Below are positions 35,193-45,266 of a DNA stretch of 64,000 nt, one piece after another. Origin of the DNA: Shewanella litoralis. GTDB taxonomy: Bacteria > Pseudomonadota > Gammaproteobacteria > Enterobacterales > Shewanellaceae. Made by a program: the position numbers and the translations under genes. Each line of letters opens with the position of its first letter. Position 1 is the first letter of the stretch. Under the pieces are notes generated by a model. It saw only the letters and a program-made list of their open reading frames with translations. It did not search any database and was not told the DNA's origin. Where the stretch lies: assembly GCF_009828585.1 (NCBI RefSeq), contig NZ_WSRZ01000007.1:104172-168171 (forward strand), given 5' to 3'.

Positions 35193-37025
35193 TTAGCCCC
35201 CTCGCAATGCATCGTGAATTGTTTGTGCCATTTCTAGGCTAATTCCGGGTACTTTTATTAATTCTGCCACGCTTGCACCTTTGACTTCTTGTATTCCGCC
35301 AAGATGTTGCAGCAAGGCTTTACGTCTTTTAGGGCCAACGCCAGGAATAGATTCGAGTGTTGAAGTGTTACGCGTTTTTTGACGTTTGTTTCGATGTCCG
35401 GTAATCGCAAAACGATGTGACTCGTCACGAATATGCAAAATAAGGTGAAATGCGGGTGAGTCGCTTGGGATCTCAAAGGTTTGTTCGCTGCCGCCCACTG
35501 TAAAGGTTTCTAACCCTGCTTTGCGCCCCTCACCTTTAGTGACACAGATTAACAGTGGTGGTTTATCAATCTTAACGCACTTTTCATCGACAATCGTTTG
35601 CGCCACGCGCAACTGGCCAATACCACCGTCAATAAATAAAAGGTCTGGCACTTTGCCATTGTTGTCTATTTTATCAAAACGTCGGCTAATGGCTTGTTCC
35701 ATTGCGGCATAGTCATCGCCGCCAGTAATACCGGTAATGTTGTAGCGCCGATAGTCCGCTTTGTGTGGCCCTTCGCGGTTAAACACCACGCAAGATGCAA
35801 CCGTACTCTCACCCATGGTGTGGCTAATATCAAAACATTCCATGCGTTTTATTGGTTCGTTAAGCTCTAAAGCTTCTTCTAAAAGTTGGAAACGCTGCTC
35901 AACGGTATTTTTGTGCGATAACCGCGTCGCAACGGCATTACTGGCGTTTGTCATTGCTAAGCGTAAAAAATTAGCCCTGTCACCACGCACCTGAGTTTTA
36001 AGCTCAAACTTTTTATCTAAGGCATGCTCAATCGATGCCTCAAGCTCTTTTATTCCATCAAACGAATGGCTTAAGATAACTTCTTTGGGGATGGTTCGCT
36101 GAATATCAGCATTTAGATAAAACTGAGCCAGGAATGAGGATAACACCTCTTCAATGTCGGTTTCAGCAGGTACCGAGGGATAATAACTGCGGCTACCAAA
36201 GATTTTACCATCGCGAATAAACAACAAATGAAAGCAGGCAATCCCAGAGGCGTAATCCACCCCTATCACATCCATGTCACCTTTGTGGTTGGACACTTCT
36301 TGCTGCTCAGCAACACGCCTTAATGCTGTAATTTGATCGCGATATTGCGCCGCTTGTTCATATTCCATGCCAACCGCTGCGGTTTCCATTTTAGCCACCA
36401 GCTGGCTAATCACCTGTTTGTCTTTACCACGTAAAAACAATCCAGCCAATTTAACTTGTTCGCTGTATTCATCATCGCTCACAATACCGACACAAGGGGC
36501 ACTGCAACGATCGAGCTGGTATTGTAAGCATGGCCGTGAGCGTGACTTATAGTACAAATCATCACATTGGCGAATAGGAAACAGCTTTTGCATTAAGTGC
36601 AAACTTTCGCGTACTGCGCCGCCATTAGGATAAGGTCCAAAATAGTGGCCTTTTTCGCGCTTAGGGCCACGATGATAGGCAAGTCTTGGGTGTTTATGGC
36701 CGCTCAGTAAAATATACGGATAGGACTTATCATCACGCAGCAGCACATTGTATTTGGGCATGTACTGTTTGATGTAATCGTTTTCGAGCAACAATGCATC
36801 GGTTTCGCTATGCGTCACCGTCACATCGATATGATCAATATGCGACACTAATGCTTGCGTTTTTACACTGGGAATATTGCTGCGAAAGTAAGAGCTGAGG
36901 CGTTTTTTAAGGTCTTTGGCTTTACCAACATAAATCACTTGTTGGCGTATATCGTACATTCGATATACGCCTGGTGCGCTGGTAACCGTTTTTAAGAAAG
37001 ATTTGGCATTAAAACCACTAGGCAT
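35193..37025 (-). CDS. uvrC: UvrABC excinuclease subunit C
   Basis: This is a 610-residue nucleotide-excision endonuclease. The N-terminal GIY-YIG domain is [20 protein letters not shown] (3' incision). The cysteine-rich [14 protein letters not shown] region follows, then the UVR helix pair (about 200-235). The RNase H-like domain has the catalytic Asp in [16 protein letters not shown] and [15 protein letters not shown] (5' incision). The C-terminal helix-hairpin-helix repeats include [19 protein letters not shown]. All parts are intact. It lies 39 bp after uvrY. Confidence 0.97.
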   Translation of the reverse strand: MPSGFNAKSFLKTVTSAPGVYRMYDIRQQVIYVGKAKDLKKRLSSYFRSNIPSVKTQALVSHIDHIDVTVTHSETDALLLENDYIKQYMPKYNVLLRDDKSYPYILLSGHKHPRLAYHRGPKREKGHYFGPYPNGGAVRESLHLMQKLFPIRQCDDLYYKSRSRPCLQYQLDRCSAPCVGIVSDDEYSEQVKLAGLFLRGKDKQVISQLVAKMETAAVGMEYEQAAQYRDQITALRRVAEQQEVSNHKGDMDVIGVDYASGIACFHLLFIRDGKIFGSRSYYPSVPAETDIEEVLSSFLAQFYLNADIQRTIPKEVILSHSFDGIKELEASIEHALDKKFELKTQVRGDRANFLRLAMTNASNAVATRLSHKNTVEQRFQLLEEALELNEPIKRMECFDISHTMGESTVASCVVFNREGPHKADYRRYNITGITGGDDYAAMEQAISRRFDKIDNNGKVPDLLFIDGGIGQLRVAQTIVDEKCVKIDKPPLLICVTKGEGRKAGLETFTVGGSEQTFEIPSDSPAFHLILHIRDESHRFAITGHRNKRQKTRNTSTLESIPGVGPKRRKALLQHLGGIQEVKGASVAELIKVPGISLEMAQTIHDALRGG

Positions 37026-37064
37026 GATTAAAGCTACTTAATGCGTTACGCGGGATATTCCCAA

Positions 37065-37709
37065 CTAAAATGAACCTGTGTCGAGCATTTTGTAACGAAT
37101 CGCTAAACGGGTCAACTCAACATCACCACCAATGCCTAATTTAGCAAATAAGCGATAGCGATAACTGTTAACCGTTTTAGGGCTTAAGTTTAGCTTTTCA
37201 GAAATATCATTGACCTTTTCGCCGTTGGTAATCATTAACATTATTTGTAGTTCGCGCTCAGACAAACTGCTAAATGGATTTTCATCAGAGTGATTAAACT
37301 GGCTGAGCGCCATTTGTTGGGCGATTTCTGGCGACAAATAACGTTGGCCGCGAGCCACTTGAGTAATGGCTTTAAGAACCTCTGGCGAAGTTGAACCTTT
37401 GGTTAAGTAACCCGACGCTCCCGCTTGCATCACCTTAGTGGGAAACGGATCTTCAGTTTGTACTGTTAATACAATAATTCGAGCTTCAGGCTGATAGCGC
37501 AAAATTTTACGCGTTGCTTCTAAGCCGCCCATACCTGGCATGTTCATGTCCATCAAAATAACATCAGCTTCATTCTGCCTCGACCACTGAACAGCGGTTT
37601 CACCGTCGGGCGCTTCACCGACAACTTTAATACCGCGTTCGTCTTCAAGAATGCGACGGATCCCCGTTCTCACGAGTTCATGATCGTCAACCAAATATAC
37701 AGATATCAC
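37065..37709 (-). CDS. uvrY: response regulator UvrY/GacA/SirA
   Basis: This is a 214-residue NarL/FixJ-type response regulator. The receiver domain has VDDHELVRTGIRRI, with the phospho-acceptor Asp in VILMDMNMPGMGG (about 54), and a conserved Lys in GYLTKGSTSP. The LuxR-type helix-turn-helix is SERELQIMLMITNGEKVNDI. It is the partner of the BarA kinase and controls Csr small RNAs. The start is GTG 37709, with AGGTGG upstream. Confidence 0.95.
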   Translation of the reverse strand: MISVYLVDDHELVRTGIRRILEDERGIKVVGEAPDGETAVQWSRQNEADVILMDMNMPGMGGLEATRKILRYQPEARIIVLTVQTEDPFPTKVMQAGASGYLTKGSTSPEVLKAITQVARGQRYLSPEIAQQMALSQFNHSDENPFSSLSERELQIMLMITNGEKVNDISEKLNLSPKTVNSYRYRLFAKLGIGGDVELTRLAIRYKMLDTGSF

Positions 37710-37956
37710 GTTAACCCACCTATTTTTATGCGTTATTCTTTTAAAATCTTTAGGGCCGTTTTATAGCATGCGGTTGATGGCTAAATAGTGCCAATAAGAC
37801 CACAAATGTTAATTGTATTATTAAGACACTTGAATTTAGCATCTTTACATTTACTGACACAAGCAAAGTCATAACCGAACGTGAGGAATGCATACAAAAC
37901 ATGCAATTATGTTATCTACTGTACGGTAATTTTCTATCCACGGTTAACGTTATCGA

Positions 37957-38376
37957 CTATTCGCCTTGAACTGTAACAATAATTGTTCTCGATGACGCAT
38001 TATCGCGATGTTCACACAAATACAACCCTTGCCAGGTACCTAAATTCAAACGGCCTTGGGTAATGGGTATGGTTTGGCTCACACCGATTAACGTTGATTT
38101 TATGTGCGCGGGCATATCATCAAGCCCTTCATATGTGTGCTTAAAATAAGGTGCACCTTCTGGTGCAAGTACATTGAAATGGCGTTCCATGTCACCGCGT
38201 ACTGTCGGATCAGCATTTTCGTTAATGGTTAAAGAGGCTGAAGTGTGCTGAATAAATACCTGCATTAAGCCCACATCAATCTCACGCAGTTGGGGGATAT
38301 GCCGCACCACCTCATCGGTAATAAGATGAAAACCACGTTTTTTGGGGGTTAGCGTAATACTTTTTTGGATCCACAT
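37957..38376 (-). CDS. yjbQ: YjbQ/UPF0047 family protein
   Basis: This 139-residue protein covers the whole UPF0047 family (QVFIQHTSASLTINENADP; DDMPAHIKSTLIGVSQTIPI; GTWQGLYLCEHRD). It keeps conserved His, Ser/Thr and Glu residues of the putative active site. Members have weak thiamine-phosphate synthase activity; the true role is unsettled. The start is ATG 38376 (MWIQKSIT), with AGGG upstream; the frame opens two codons earlier at a TTG. Confidence 0.92.
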   Translation of the reverse strand: MWIQKSITLTPKKRGFHLITDEVVRHIPQLREIDVGLMQVFIQHTSASLTINENADPTVRGDMERHFNVLAPEGAPYFKHTYEGLDDMPAHIKSTLIGVSQTIPITQGRLNLGTWQGLYLCEHRDNASSRTIIVTVQGE

Positions 38377-38834
38377 AGACAAAGCCCTAAATCACAAAAC
38401 ATTTCAATGTTGGCCTAACGAAAAACTCGCATTCACCACCAAACAGAGCATCATACCATAAAAGTAAATTGTACAATCACCATAGGGCATACACTCAAGT
38501 TTAACACTTCGATAGAACATACCGAGTTAATAGTTTGGTTTGAACAGAAAACATCTGCAATAGCATAAAATACTATGATTACTGGTGAAAATGCTATTTG
38601 ATAAATGCATACCTGGCTAAGTGATCTTTGCGGTAAATGCACTCAAGTTACGAGGGCGATTCTGATAATCACGAAAGTGCTTGATTTAAAAAGGCCGAGA
38701 GATCGGGGCTGGCTAAAAAATAAGTGATAAGGGGCTAAATCGATTGAGCATGACAAGGTTTAGGTCGGCCATCAAGTTACTTAAGCCGTTTTCGTACTCA
38801 TTCTGACAAACGAAAACGGCTTATACAATTACAA
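38377..38834. other. 458-bp intergenic region with a hairpin after the SCO gene
   Basis: No real gene is supported. A 13-14-bp perfect inverted repeat (TAAGCCGTTTTCGT / ACGAAAACGGCTTA, 38782-38823) lies right after the SCO stop and probably ends that operon, although no long T-run follows. The rest has no recognisable feature. Confidence 0.6.
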
Positions 38835-39506
38835 TTACTCGCTCATTAAACGTTTTATATCAGTAATCAAGTTCGCAACCGAGGTATTATTTAAACCATT
38901 ATAAATGCCTCTGATATGTCTATTTTTATCCACCAGCACTAAATTTTCAGTGTGTAAAAAATCTTCCTTGCTGACATATTCACCTAAGTCTTCATTGGCA
39001 AAATAGGCGTTTTTAGCCAGTGCATAAATCTGGTCTCGCTCGCCTGTCACTAACTGCCATTTAGCGGCATCAATATGATTTTTTTGAGCATATTGTTGCA
39101 ACACTTCAACTGTATCATTACCGGGTTGAATAGAATGAGACACAATCATAATGTCGTCATCATCCATAAACTCACTTTGCACTTTAGACAACTGCGATTT
39201 CATTCGAGGGCAAATACCTGGGCAGCGGGTAAAGAAAAAGCTCGCCACATAGATTTTATCTTTTACCGTATCTTGAGTGACGAATGCCCCTTGTTGATTC
39301 ATAAAACTAAATGCAGGTATTTGGTGAAAATCAGCCAGCTCTGGGCTATCAGACTTAAACCAATGTGGAGTAAACTCGGCACTGCCATAATAAGGTAACT
39401 CGGCCAACGCGGGTTCGCCACTGGGCTGAGCCATCAACGGCAAAGCCGCAAACTGAACAGCTAACATCGCCATTAACACATTAATCAGATTCAACCACTT
39501 CTTCAT
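38835..39506 (-). CDS. SCO1/SenC family copper chaperone-like protein
   Basis: This is a 223-residue exported thioredoxin-fold protein with a signal segment (residues 1-26). The copper/redox site FTRCPGICPRMKSQL holds CxxxC (about 96-100), and LHTENLVLVDKN supplies the distant His. SCO proteins deliver copper to cytochrome oxidase CuA or act as thiol reductases. No oxidase genes are adjacent. It is third in an overlapping operon after the YHYH and MORN-like genes (26-bp overlap with the latter), so it may serve those proteins. Confidence 0.92.
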   Translation of the reverse strand: MKKWLNLINVLMAMLAVQFAALPLMAQPSGEPALAELPYYGSAEFTPHWFKSDSPELADFHQIPAFSFMNQQGAFVTQDTVKDKIYVASFFFTRCPGICPRMKSQLSKVQSEFMDDDDIMIVSHSIQPGNDTVEVLQQYAQKNHIDAAKWQLVTGERDQIYALAKNAYFANEDLGEYVSKEDFLHTENLVLVDKNRHIRGIYNGLNNTSVANLITDIKRLMSE

Positions 39507-40065
39507 CTTCTAATCCTACACACATATTTGAACGTTTAAGGCCAAACACTCGCCCGTTAATATATTCATAATTGCTAAAAAGTTTGCCGTTACGACGCCA
39601 GGCCTGTTGCAGCCCAACCTCAATCCCATTTTCATAATTCATCTTTTTGAATAACTCGCCAGTGGCATACCATTGCAACGACGTGCCATTGACCTTACCT
39701 TGCCGATAAACCGACTCAGAACGCATATTGCCATTGCGCCACCAGCTTTGTGTTACGCCTTCTAGCACACCCGCAACATAATGAGAGTCGAACGCTAACG
39801 TGCCGTTTTCAAACCATTGCCGCAAAAAACCGTCTCGTAGACCTTGTTCAAAATGGGCTAACTTTGCCATTTGTCCATTGGGATAAAAAGTGACTGAGTC
39901 ACCCGTAAAAGGGGTGTTTTGGTACATCCTTAGCCCAGTTGTAGGCGAAATACTGATGTGCTGACTTGCTATTGGCTCAGTTGTTACCGTAAAAAAATGG
40001 CTATAACTCAGATCCGCTAACAGGATTGAACCCAAAATAATCAGTAAAGGCTTAACGGATAGCAC
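39481..40065 (-). CDS. MORN-variant repeat protein (YwqK-like)
   Basis: This is a 194-residue protein with an N-terminal hydrophobic anchor (PLLIILGSILLADLSYSHFF). Five or six repeats follow, of the type YPNGQMAKLAHFEQGLRDG, FENGTLAFDSHYVAG and WRNGNMRSESVYRQGKVNG, the MORN-variant pattern often labelled YwqK antitoxin. Nothing here suggests a toxin pair; that label is historical. The start is GTG 40065, with AAGG 8-9 bases upstream, overlapping the YHYH stop by 14 bp. The gene overlaps the SCO gene downstream. It is probably envelope-associated. Confidence 0.82.
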   Translation of the reverse strand: MLSVKPLLIILGSILLADLSYSHFFTVTTEPIASQHISISPTTGLRMYQNTPFTGDSVTFYPNGQMAKLAHFEQGLRDGFLRQWFENGTLAFDSHYVAGVLEGVTQSWWRNGNMRSESVYRQGKVNGTSLQWYATGELFKKMNYENGIEVGLQQAWRRNGKLFSNYEYINGRVFGLKRSNMCVGLEDEEVVESD

Positions 40066-40909
40066 TGGCTGAACCTTGATAATTACCTGGGAATAAAATG
40101 TAATACGAGCCTAAATACAGCTCATTTTGAATGTGATAATGGTATTCAGCATCTTGAGCAAATTGGGTTATCGACGTATGCCCGCCCGACTCATCTAAGT
40201 CTGTTGGATAAGTCCCTGTGGAGTTACACTTTCGACCGTATAAAAAGAAACCATCGGCAATCACCCCCACTAAATTCGAATCATCGTCTGAAAATGAAAT
40301 GGGTTCCAGGTGGTAATGATAACTTTGCGGCCCAGTGTGCGCGCCGTTAAAGTCGAGGCTAGTTGCTGCATCATCCAACGGAATGCCAGGGCCTTCTTCA
40401 TCGTTATAAATAACCGCACCACTGACTGCAATACCAATAGCGCCAAGCCCCGTTGCTGAGGTTGTGCCGGCTTTAGATGGTGAGTTATTAACGGTTAAGG
40501 TGTAGGTGCCCACAAAGTCATCGATATAGCCAGGAGCCATTTTTGCGTAAGAAGTTACTGTGGGCTCGACATGTAACTCATGGCTAGCGGACCAATACGG
40601 CGAGGTATGGTTGGGTAATCCGTTGGTTTCGATGATGACCTTCGTGCCGCTGAGCACCACGTTGACGTTATCTTGATCAAACTCGTAATACGCCGTATGT
40701 AAAATACCACTGCCTAAGTCTTCTGTACCTGAATCTGTGTCTGTGTCTGTGTCTGTGTCTGTGTCTGTGTCTGTGTCTGTGTCTGTCGCAGTATCAGCTG
40801 CACTCTCGCTAGCGGTGTCGGTGTCTTCAGAACCACCACAACCAGGTAAATTCAACAGTAAAGCGCCGGAAATTGCAATGCTCAGTAAGCGTAAATGTGG
40901 GTTTTTCAT
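40052..40909 (-). CDS. YHYH-domain lipoprotein with (Thr-Asp)n tract
   Basis: This is a lipoprotein of 285 residues (lipobox NLPGC, Cys21). A Ser/Ala/Thr/Asp linker includes about nine Thr-Asp pairs, encoded by a hexanucleotide tandem repeat. A secreted domain follows with two YHYH motifs (PQSYHYHLEPISF; EYHYHIQNELYLG) that name the family; DGFFLYGRKCN lies between them. YHYH proteins are of unknown function, and the paired His motifs suggest metal binding. The start is ATG 40909; a GTG/ATG extension to 40939 is open but lacks a signal. It heads the YHYH-MORN-SCO operon. Confidence 0.85.
   Translation of the reverse strand: MKNPHLRLLSIAISGALLLNLPGCGGSEDTDTASESAADTATDTDTDTDTDTDTDTDTDSGTEDLGSGILHTAYYEFDQDNVNVVLSGTKVIIETNGLPNHTSPYWSASHELHVEPTVTSYAKMAPGYIDDFVGTYTLTVNNSPSKAGTTSATGLGAIGIAVSGAVIYNDEEGPGIPLDDAATSLDFNGAHTGPQSYHYHLEPISFSDDDSNLVGVIADGFFLYGRKCNSTGTYPTDLDESGGHTSITQFAQDAEYHYHIQNELYLGSYYILFPGNYQGSASAIR
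40733..40788. repeat. hexanucleotide tandem repeat (TCTGTG)n inside the YHYH gene
   Basis: About nine contiguous TCTGTG units encode the Thr-Asp tract. Because the unit is 6 bp, slippage changes linker length without breaking the frame. Confidence 0.9.
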
Positions 40910-41325
40910 GTGATATCTCATGATGTAAACATAAGACAAAGCTTAACAATGAAATGTGCAGCAGATGTGCAGAAATAATGAATAATCAGCACGTTTGTAT
41001 CTATTTATGTTAACGCTGTTAATTCAGCTAATTAAATCCCCCCCCCATTAACATCATGCTCAGATGCGTCAGTTCATATTGAACCCAAATATTCTGCTGG
41101 CATAACTTGCATCAAAACGCTTTTTTGCCTGTTTAGCACTTAAGCTATCGCGATTATTTTTCAACTCTTCATGACGTATTGCCGCAATGAGAATTCGTTC
41201 ACAAAATTAGTTGCCACAAAGACTTAGTATCAAGTTATCGCATTAATTCAAGCAAAAGAGTTGCTCAACCCAACCCACAGTTCTCTTGATGTTAACCATG
41301 TATTCTCCACCCTAAGGATGCAGCA
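40910..41325. other. 416-bp divergent region with a C9 tract
   Basis: It separates the YHYH operon (minus) from the SLC13 permease (plus) and must contain both promoters. Nine consecutive C residues lie at 41038-41046. No gene is supported. Confidence 0.55.
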
Positions 41326-42792
41326 ATGAAAAATACTGATATTCGCGTTATTCCAGGCATAATTTCAATTGCGATAATTCTCTTTCTTTGGTTTATCGTT
41401 GAGCCACCGCAAGGGGTAACAGCCAATGCATGGCATTTACTGGCGCTATTTGTTGGTACTGTTGTCGCCATTATTGGTAAAGCAATGCCGATTGGCGCCA
41501 TTGCGGTGTTGGCCATTACTTTAGTCGCGTTGACAGGCGTAACCAATGACAAACCTTCAGACGCAATTAAAGATGCACTAAGTGGTTTTTCTAACTCATT
41601 AATTTGGTTAATTGGTATCGCGATTATTATCTCGCGTGGGTTAGCTAAAACCGGTCTTGGTAATCGTATCGGCTATTACTTTATCTCCTTGTTTGGCCGA
41701 AAAACCATTGGTATAGGCTATGCGCTTGCGTTGTCCGAGTTAGTTATCGCTCCCGTTACGCCAAGTAATACAGCCCGTGGCGGCGGAATTATCCACCCGA
41801 TAATGAAATCAATAGCCACCAGCTTTGGCTCGTCACCAGAAGAAGGGACATCCAGAAAAATTGGTCATTACCTTGCCTTAGTTAATTATCACTCCAACCC
41901 CATAACCTCAGCTATGTTTATTACCGCCACGGCACCTAACCCATTAATCGTTAAATTAATTGCCGATGCTACGGGCGCAGATATTAGTATCACCTGGGGC
42001 ACCTGGGCACTGGCGGCTTTGTTACCTGGTTTATTGTGTATTGCGCTAATGCCGTTAATTATTTATGCGGTATACCCACCGGAAATTAAACGAACCCCAG
42101 ACGCCCGCGTATATGCTAAAGATAAATTAGCCAACATGGGCCCAATGACTTTTGCTGAAAAAATCATGGTCAGTGTGTTTGGTTTGTTATTGGTGTTATG
42201 GGCAGGCGTACCCGCCATGATATTTGGTGCAGCCTTTGCGGTTGACACTACCGCCGTGGCATTTTTAGGGTTATCAATTTTATTACTCAGTGGCGCACTC
42301 AGTTGGGAAGATGTACTTAAAGAAAAAGCCGCCTGGGATACCGTTGTGTGGTTTTCTGCTTTAGTCATGATGGCGACATTTCTCAATAAATTGGGGTTAG
42401 TGACTTGGTTTTCTGGCGTGGTTGAAAGCAATATCGCTCAACTTGGCGTGGGCTGGATGATTTCGGTGATAATATTGGTGGTGGTTTACTTTTATGCACA
42501 CTATTTCTTTGCTAGCACAACCGCGCACATTACTGCTATGTTTGCCGCCTTCTTTGCTGCAGGTATTGCATTAGGTGCCCCACCTTTATACCTTGGTTTG
42601 CTACTTGCCGGGGCATCGTCATTAATGATGTCATTAACCCATTATGCAACTGGCACCTCACCCATTATTTTTGGCTCTGGTTACGTATCAATGGAACATT
42701 GGTGGACAATGGGCTTTATTATGAGCGTAGTTAACTTAACCATTTGGGGCGTGGTTGGCGGGCTTTGGTGGAAGGTACTTGGCTTTTGGTAA
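41326..42792 (+). CDS. DASS/SLC13 family anion permease (CitT/TtdT-like)
   Basis: This is a 488-residue sodium/anion symporter-family protein with about 12 membrane segments. Its family motifs align with E. coli CitT: the SNT-type APVTPSNTARGGGIIHPIMK and the second half ATFLNKLGLVTWFSGVVE, then SLTHYATGTSPIIFGSGYV. Substrates in this group are C4-dicarboxylates, citrate or tartrate; the exact substrate cannot be told. AAGGA precedes the ATG. It appears monocistronic, ended by the terminator at 42828-42863. Confidence 0.9.
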   Translation: MKNTDIRVIPGIISIAIILFLWFIVEPPQGVTANAWHLLALFVGTVVAIIGKAMPIGAIAVLAITLVALTGVTNDKPSDAIKDALSGFSNSLIWLIGIAIIISRGLAKTGLGNRIGYYFISLFGRKTIGIGYALALSELVIAPVTPSNTARGGGIIHPIMKSIATSFGSSPEEGTSRKIGHYLALVNYHSNPITSAMFITATAPNPLIVKLIADATGADISITWGTWALAALLPGLLCIALMPLIIYAVYPPEIKRTPDARVYAKDKLANMGPMTFAEKIMVSVFGLLLVLWAGVPAMIFGAAFAVDTTAVAFLGLSILLLSGALSWEDVLKEKAAWDTVVWFSALVMMATFLNKLGLVTWFSGVVESNIAQLGVGWMISVIILVVVYFYAHYFFASTTAHITAMFAAFFAAGIALGAPPLYLGLLLAGASSLMMSLTHYATGTSPIIFGSGYVSMEHWWTMGFIMSVVNLTIWGVVGGLWWKVLGFW

Positions 42793-42827
42793 ATGTATCG
42801 CAATCAATTGACTGCTTGTTATAGATT

Positions 42828-42863
42828 AACGCTGACAAACGCCTTAGGCGACTTGTCAGCGTT
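42828..42863. terminator. terminator between the convergent permease and MCP genes
   Basis: AACGCTGACAA / TTGTCAGCGTT outer stem with an inner CGCC/GGCG stem, then TATTGTTTATT. It can serve both strands. Confidence 0.75.
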
Positions 42864-42884
42864 ATTGTTTATTCTATTATCTAT

Positions 42885-44519
42885 TTACAATGACTCTGTC
42901 TTAAACTGCTTAACGTTTAACTCTAAACTCTGCGCTAACGCTTCTAATTGATGGCTTGCCGCGGTAATTTTGCTCGCCTCTTGTTGTGCCAATAATGCAG
43001 AGTTGGTGATTTGAATAAAGTTTTGATTAATCTCTGCTGCAACCACAGATTGCTGCTCTGCGGCTGTGGCAATTTGGGTATTCATATCACTGATTTTAGA
43101 CACCGACAGATTGATGGCCGTTAAAGACTCACCGGCACGTTTAGCTTGCCCAACACTGCTATTAGCTTGCTCCTGCCCTTCATTCATCACGGTAACAGCC
43201 TTGGCTGAGCTGGTGCTCATGCTTTCAATCACCGCTTGAATTTGTTGAGTTGACTCCTGGGTACGCTGGGCAAGGTTACGCACTTCATCTGCAACCACGG
43301 CAAAGCCACGGCCTTGTTCGCCCGCTCGCGCGGCTTCAATGGCCGCATTTAAGGCCAATAAGTTAGTTTGCTCTGCAATGCCTTGAATAACATCTAATAC
43401 GGTGCCGATTTCTTTGCTGTCTTTCGACAATAAATGAATAATATCGGCTGCTTCACTGACTTTAGCTGCAAGTGCATCAATGTCGTTTTGTGTTTGAGTC
43501 ACCTCAAGCTGGCCTGCGTTAAACTCGTTGGTTGCTGTTTGCGACAGTAAAGCGGCATCATTGGTATGGTTAGCCACTTCATTAACCGTACTCGACATTT
43601 GGTTAATGGCAGCGGCGCCATTATCTGTTGCGAGCTTTTGGTTGTTAATAAGGTGCTCGTTTTGTTGTGCTGTTTGATACAGTGCTTTAGATGCTGCAAG
43701 CAATTTGTTAGCGGTACGCATCGAGTTTTGCGTAATTTCAGTCAAATTCACAGTTAAATCCTGCACCGCACTTAATATACTGTGAGAAGAATCAACAGAA
43801 AACTTTACCGTGAGATCGCCTCGAGCAATTTGTTGGATGACATCGGCTGCATATTCTGGCTCACCGCCAATAATATTTCTTAAGCGTTTAACTGAAGTCA
43901 ACGCAACGACACTACCAATCAATAATGCCATGGCCGTCACGATTAACATCACCGACTGAAAACTGGAAGTTTGCTCACGCGCAGCAGACACTTGTTGCTG
44001 AATTTGAGCTTCTTGATAATCAATAAGTTTATTAATTCTTTTTAGCCACTCGCTATATAACGGCGAAACGGTCACTAATAAGTGTTCTGTTGCTACATCA
44101 TTTTGGCTCGAATTCACCATCTGTAACAAGGTTTCAGTAGCCGCTAGTGTGGTCACTTCAATGTCTTTAATCGCTTGCAGTAAACTTAACTCTTCATTGC
44201 TGTGCTGCACGTTGGCATACATAGTATTGAGTGTTTGTGCCGCGGTGAGGTAAAACTCTTTAAGGCGATTAATATCATTTTGATGTTGTTGCGACAATGA
44301 AGCATTGTTGACTAACACGGCATCTCGAATAGAAATGGCGCGATCATGCACACTGCCTCTGAAGTTAATCGCTTGGCGCTGTTCTACTGCGGTTTGCTCA
44401 GACAATTGGGTTAAATTGCTGTCTGCAACACTGATTTTAAATAAACCAAACAAGGTAATACCAACCATAATGACCAGTAAACTTGCAAAGCCAAAGTACA
44501 GGCGGCTTATTATTCTCAT
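42885..44519 (-). CDS. methyl-accepting chemotaxis protein
   Basis: This is a 544-residue receptor. The first membrane helix ([20 protein letters not shown]) is followed by a periplasmic four-helix-bundle sensor (about 35-190) and a second helix ([20 protein letters not shown]). A HAMP region comes next, then the cytoplasmic signalling domain with the hairpin tip [20 protein letters not shown] and [20 protein letters not shown]. No PAS or dCache domain is present. The start is ATG 44519 (MRIISRLY), with AAGGTG 6 bases upstream; the frame is open to 44573. The ligand is unknown. Confidence 0.94.
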   Translation of the reverse strand: MRIISRLYFGFASLLVIMVGITLFGLFKISVADSNLTQLSEQTAVEQRQAINFRGSVHDRAISIRDAVLVNNASLSQQHQNDINRLKEFYLTAAQTLNTMYANVQHSNEELSLLQAIKDIEVTTLAATETLLQMVNSSQNDVATEHLLVTVSPLYSEWLKRINKLIDYQEAQIQQQVSAAREQTSSFQSVMLIVTAMALLIGSVVALTSVKRLRNIIGGEPEYAADVIQQIARGDLTVKFSVDSSHSILSAVQDLTVNLTEITQNSMRTANKLLAASKALYQTAQQNEHLINNQKLATDNGAAAINQMSSTVNEVANHTNDAALLSQTATNEFNAGQLEVTQTQNDIDALAAKVSEAADIIHLLSKDSKEIGTVLDVIQGIAEQTNLLALNAAIEAARAGEQGRGFAVVADEVRNLAQRTQESTQQIQAVIESMSTSSAKAVTVMNEGQEQANSSVGQAKRAGESLTAINLSVSKISDMNTQIATAAEQQSVVAAEINQNFIQITNSALLAQQEASKITAASHQLEALAQSLELNVKQFKTESL

Positions 44520-45266
44520 GATTAACACCTTATATGTGATTAAGTTTGTTAGGTATTCTTGCGCGATACACATTAAGCTAAATAACTAATGCGTAAGTAA
44601 AATATTTATTTGACCGTTAAATGACCGCAGTAAGTTAATTCACTTTTTTGCTCGCAATGTAACCATAAGAGTTCCATCTCAATGCTTGGTGCCGTAATGT
44701 AACAGATGTTCAATAAAGACTAAAATCTTATCCAGTAAAGACCGAAACATTCACTCAAAAATTGCAACGATTTCATGCTGCCAATATATACCCAATCAAC
44801 TTGAAGATACGTGTTTCAGAGCTTCACCGTGTTTTCAATACTAGGCGCGTTAATGCGGTAATGTAGGCACCTTATAAATTAGCGCAACAACGCTCTTGAT
44901 TTAATAATCAGGGGAACACGGTGAAACTCCCAAAGGGCAAGTTTTACACGCGTTTATGCTGCGGCTTATGTTAATTTAGCTGATTTTGGAAAGGGACTAA
45001 CCATTACCCGCAATCAATGCCTTGCCTAAACGCGTGTAAATTCTTGCTGAAATCGAGCATCTTCAGGTTGTTTGGGTATAAACACGGCATACTTCAGCAC
45101 GCTCAATACGAGTACAACGCTCTTTTAGCTCACTATGGTTAAGCAAAGGCTTAACATGCCCATGTCGTAAATAGAAATACCTGTTGTCAAAATGGCAACT
45201 CGTGCATCACATGCTTTCACCTTATCCTTAACTAACCTGAGTTCGGGATAACTAATAAGTGAAGAT
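44520..45266. other. 747-bp intergenic region containing a MITE-like element
   Basis: Apart from the element at 44787-45080, no gene or RNA is supported. The flanks must hold the MCP promoter (minus) and the mdtL promoter (plus). Confidence 0.6.
44787..45080. mobile_element. 294-bp MITE-like element with terminal inverted repeats
   Basis: The ends are TATACCCAATCAACTTGAAG... and, reversed, TATACCCAAACAACCTGAAG..., a 22-bp inverted repeat with two mismatches. The interior has no open frame of note. Similar ends beginning TATACCCAA are, as I recall, common dispersed repeats in Shewanella and Vibrio genomes. It is probably moved by a transposase encoded elsewhere. A target duplication could not be defined beyond a possible TA. 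Confidence 0.75.

Noticed and set aside
38451-38642. 63-codon minus-strand frame between yjbQ and the SCO gene
   Set aside because: No ribosome site, no recognisable domain, unusual composition; likely chance.
39481-40065. Toxin-antitoxin module (YwqK antitoxin label)
   Set aside because: Only the MORN-variant repeats support the label; no toxin gene is adjacent and the operon partners are YHYH and SCO proteins.
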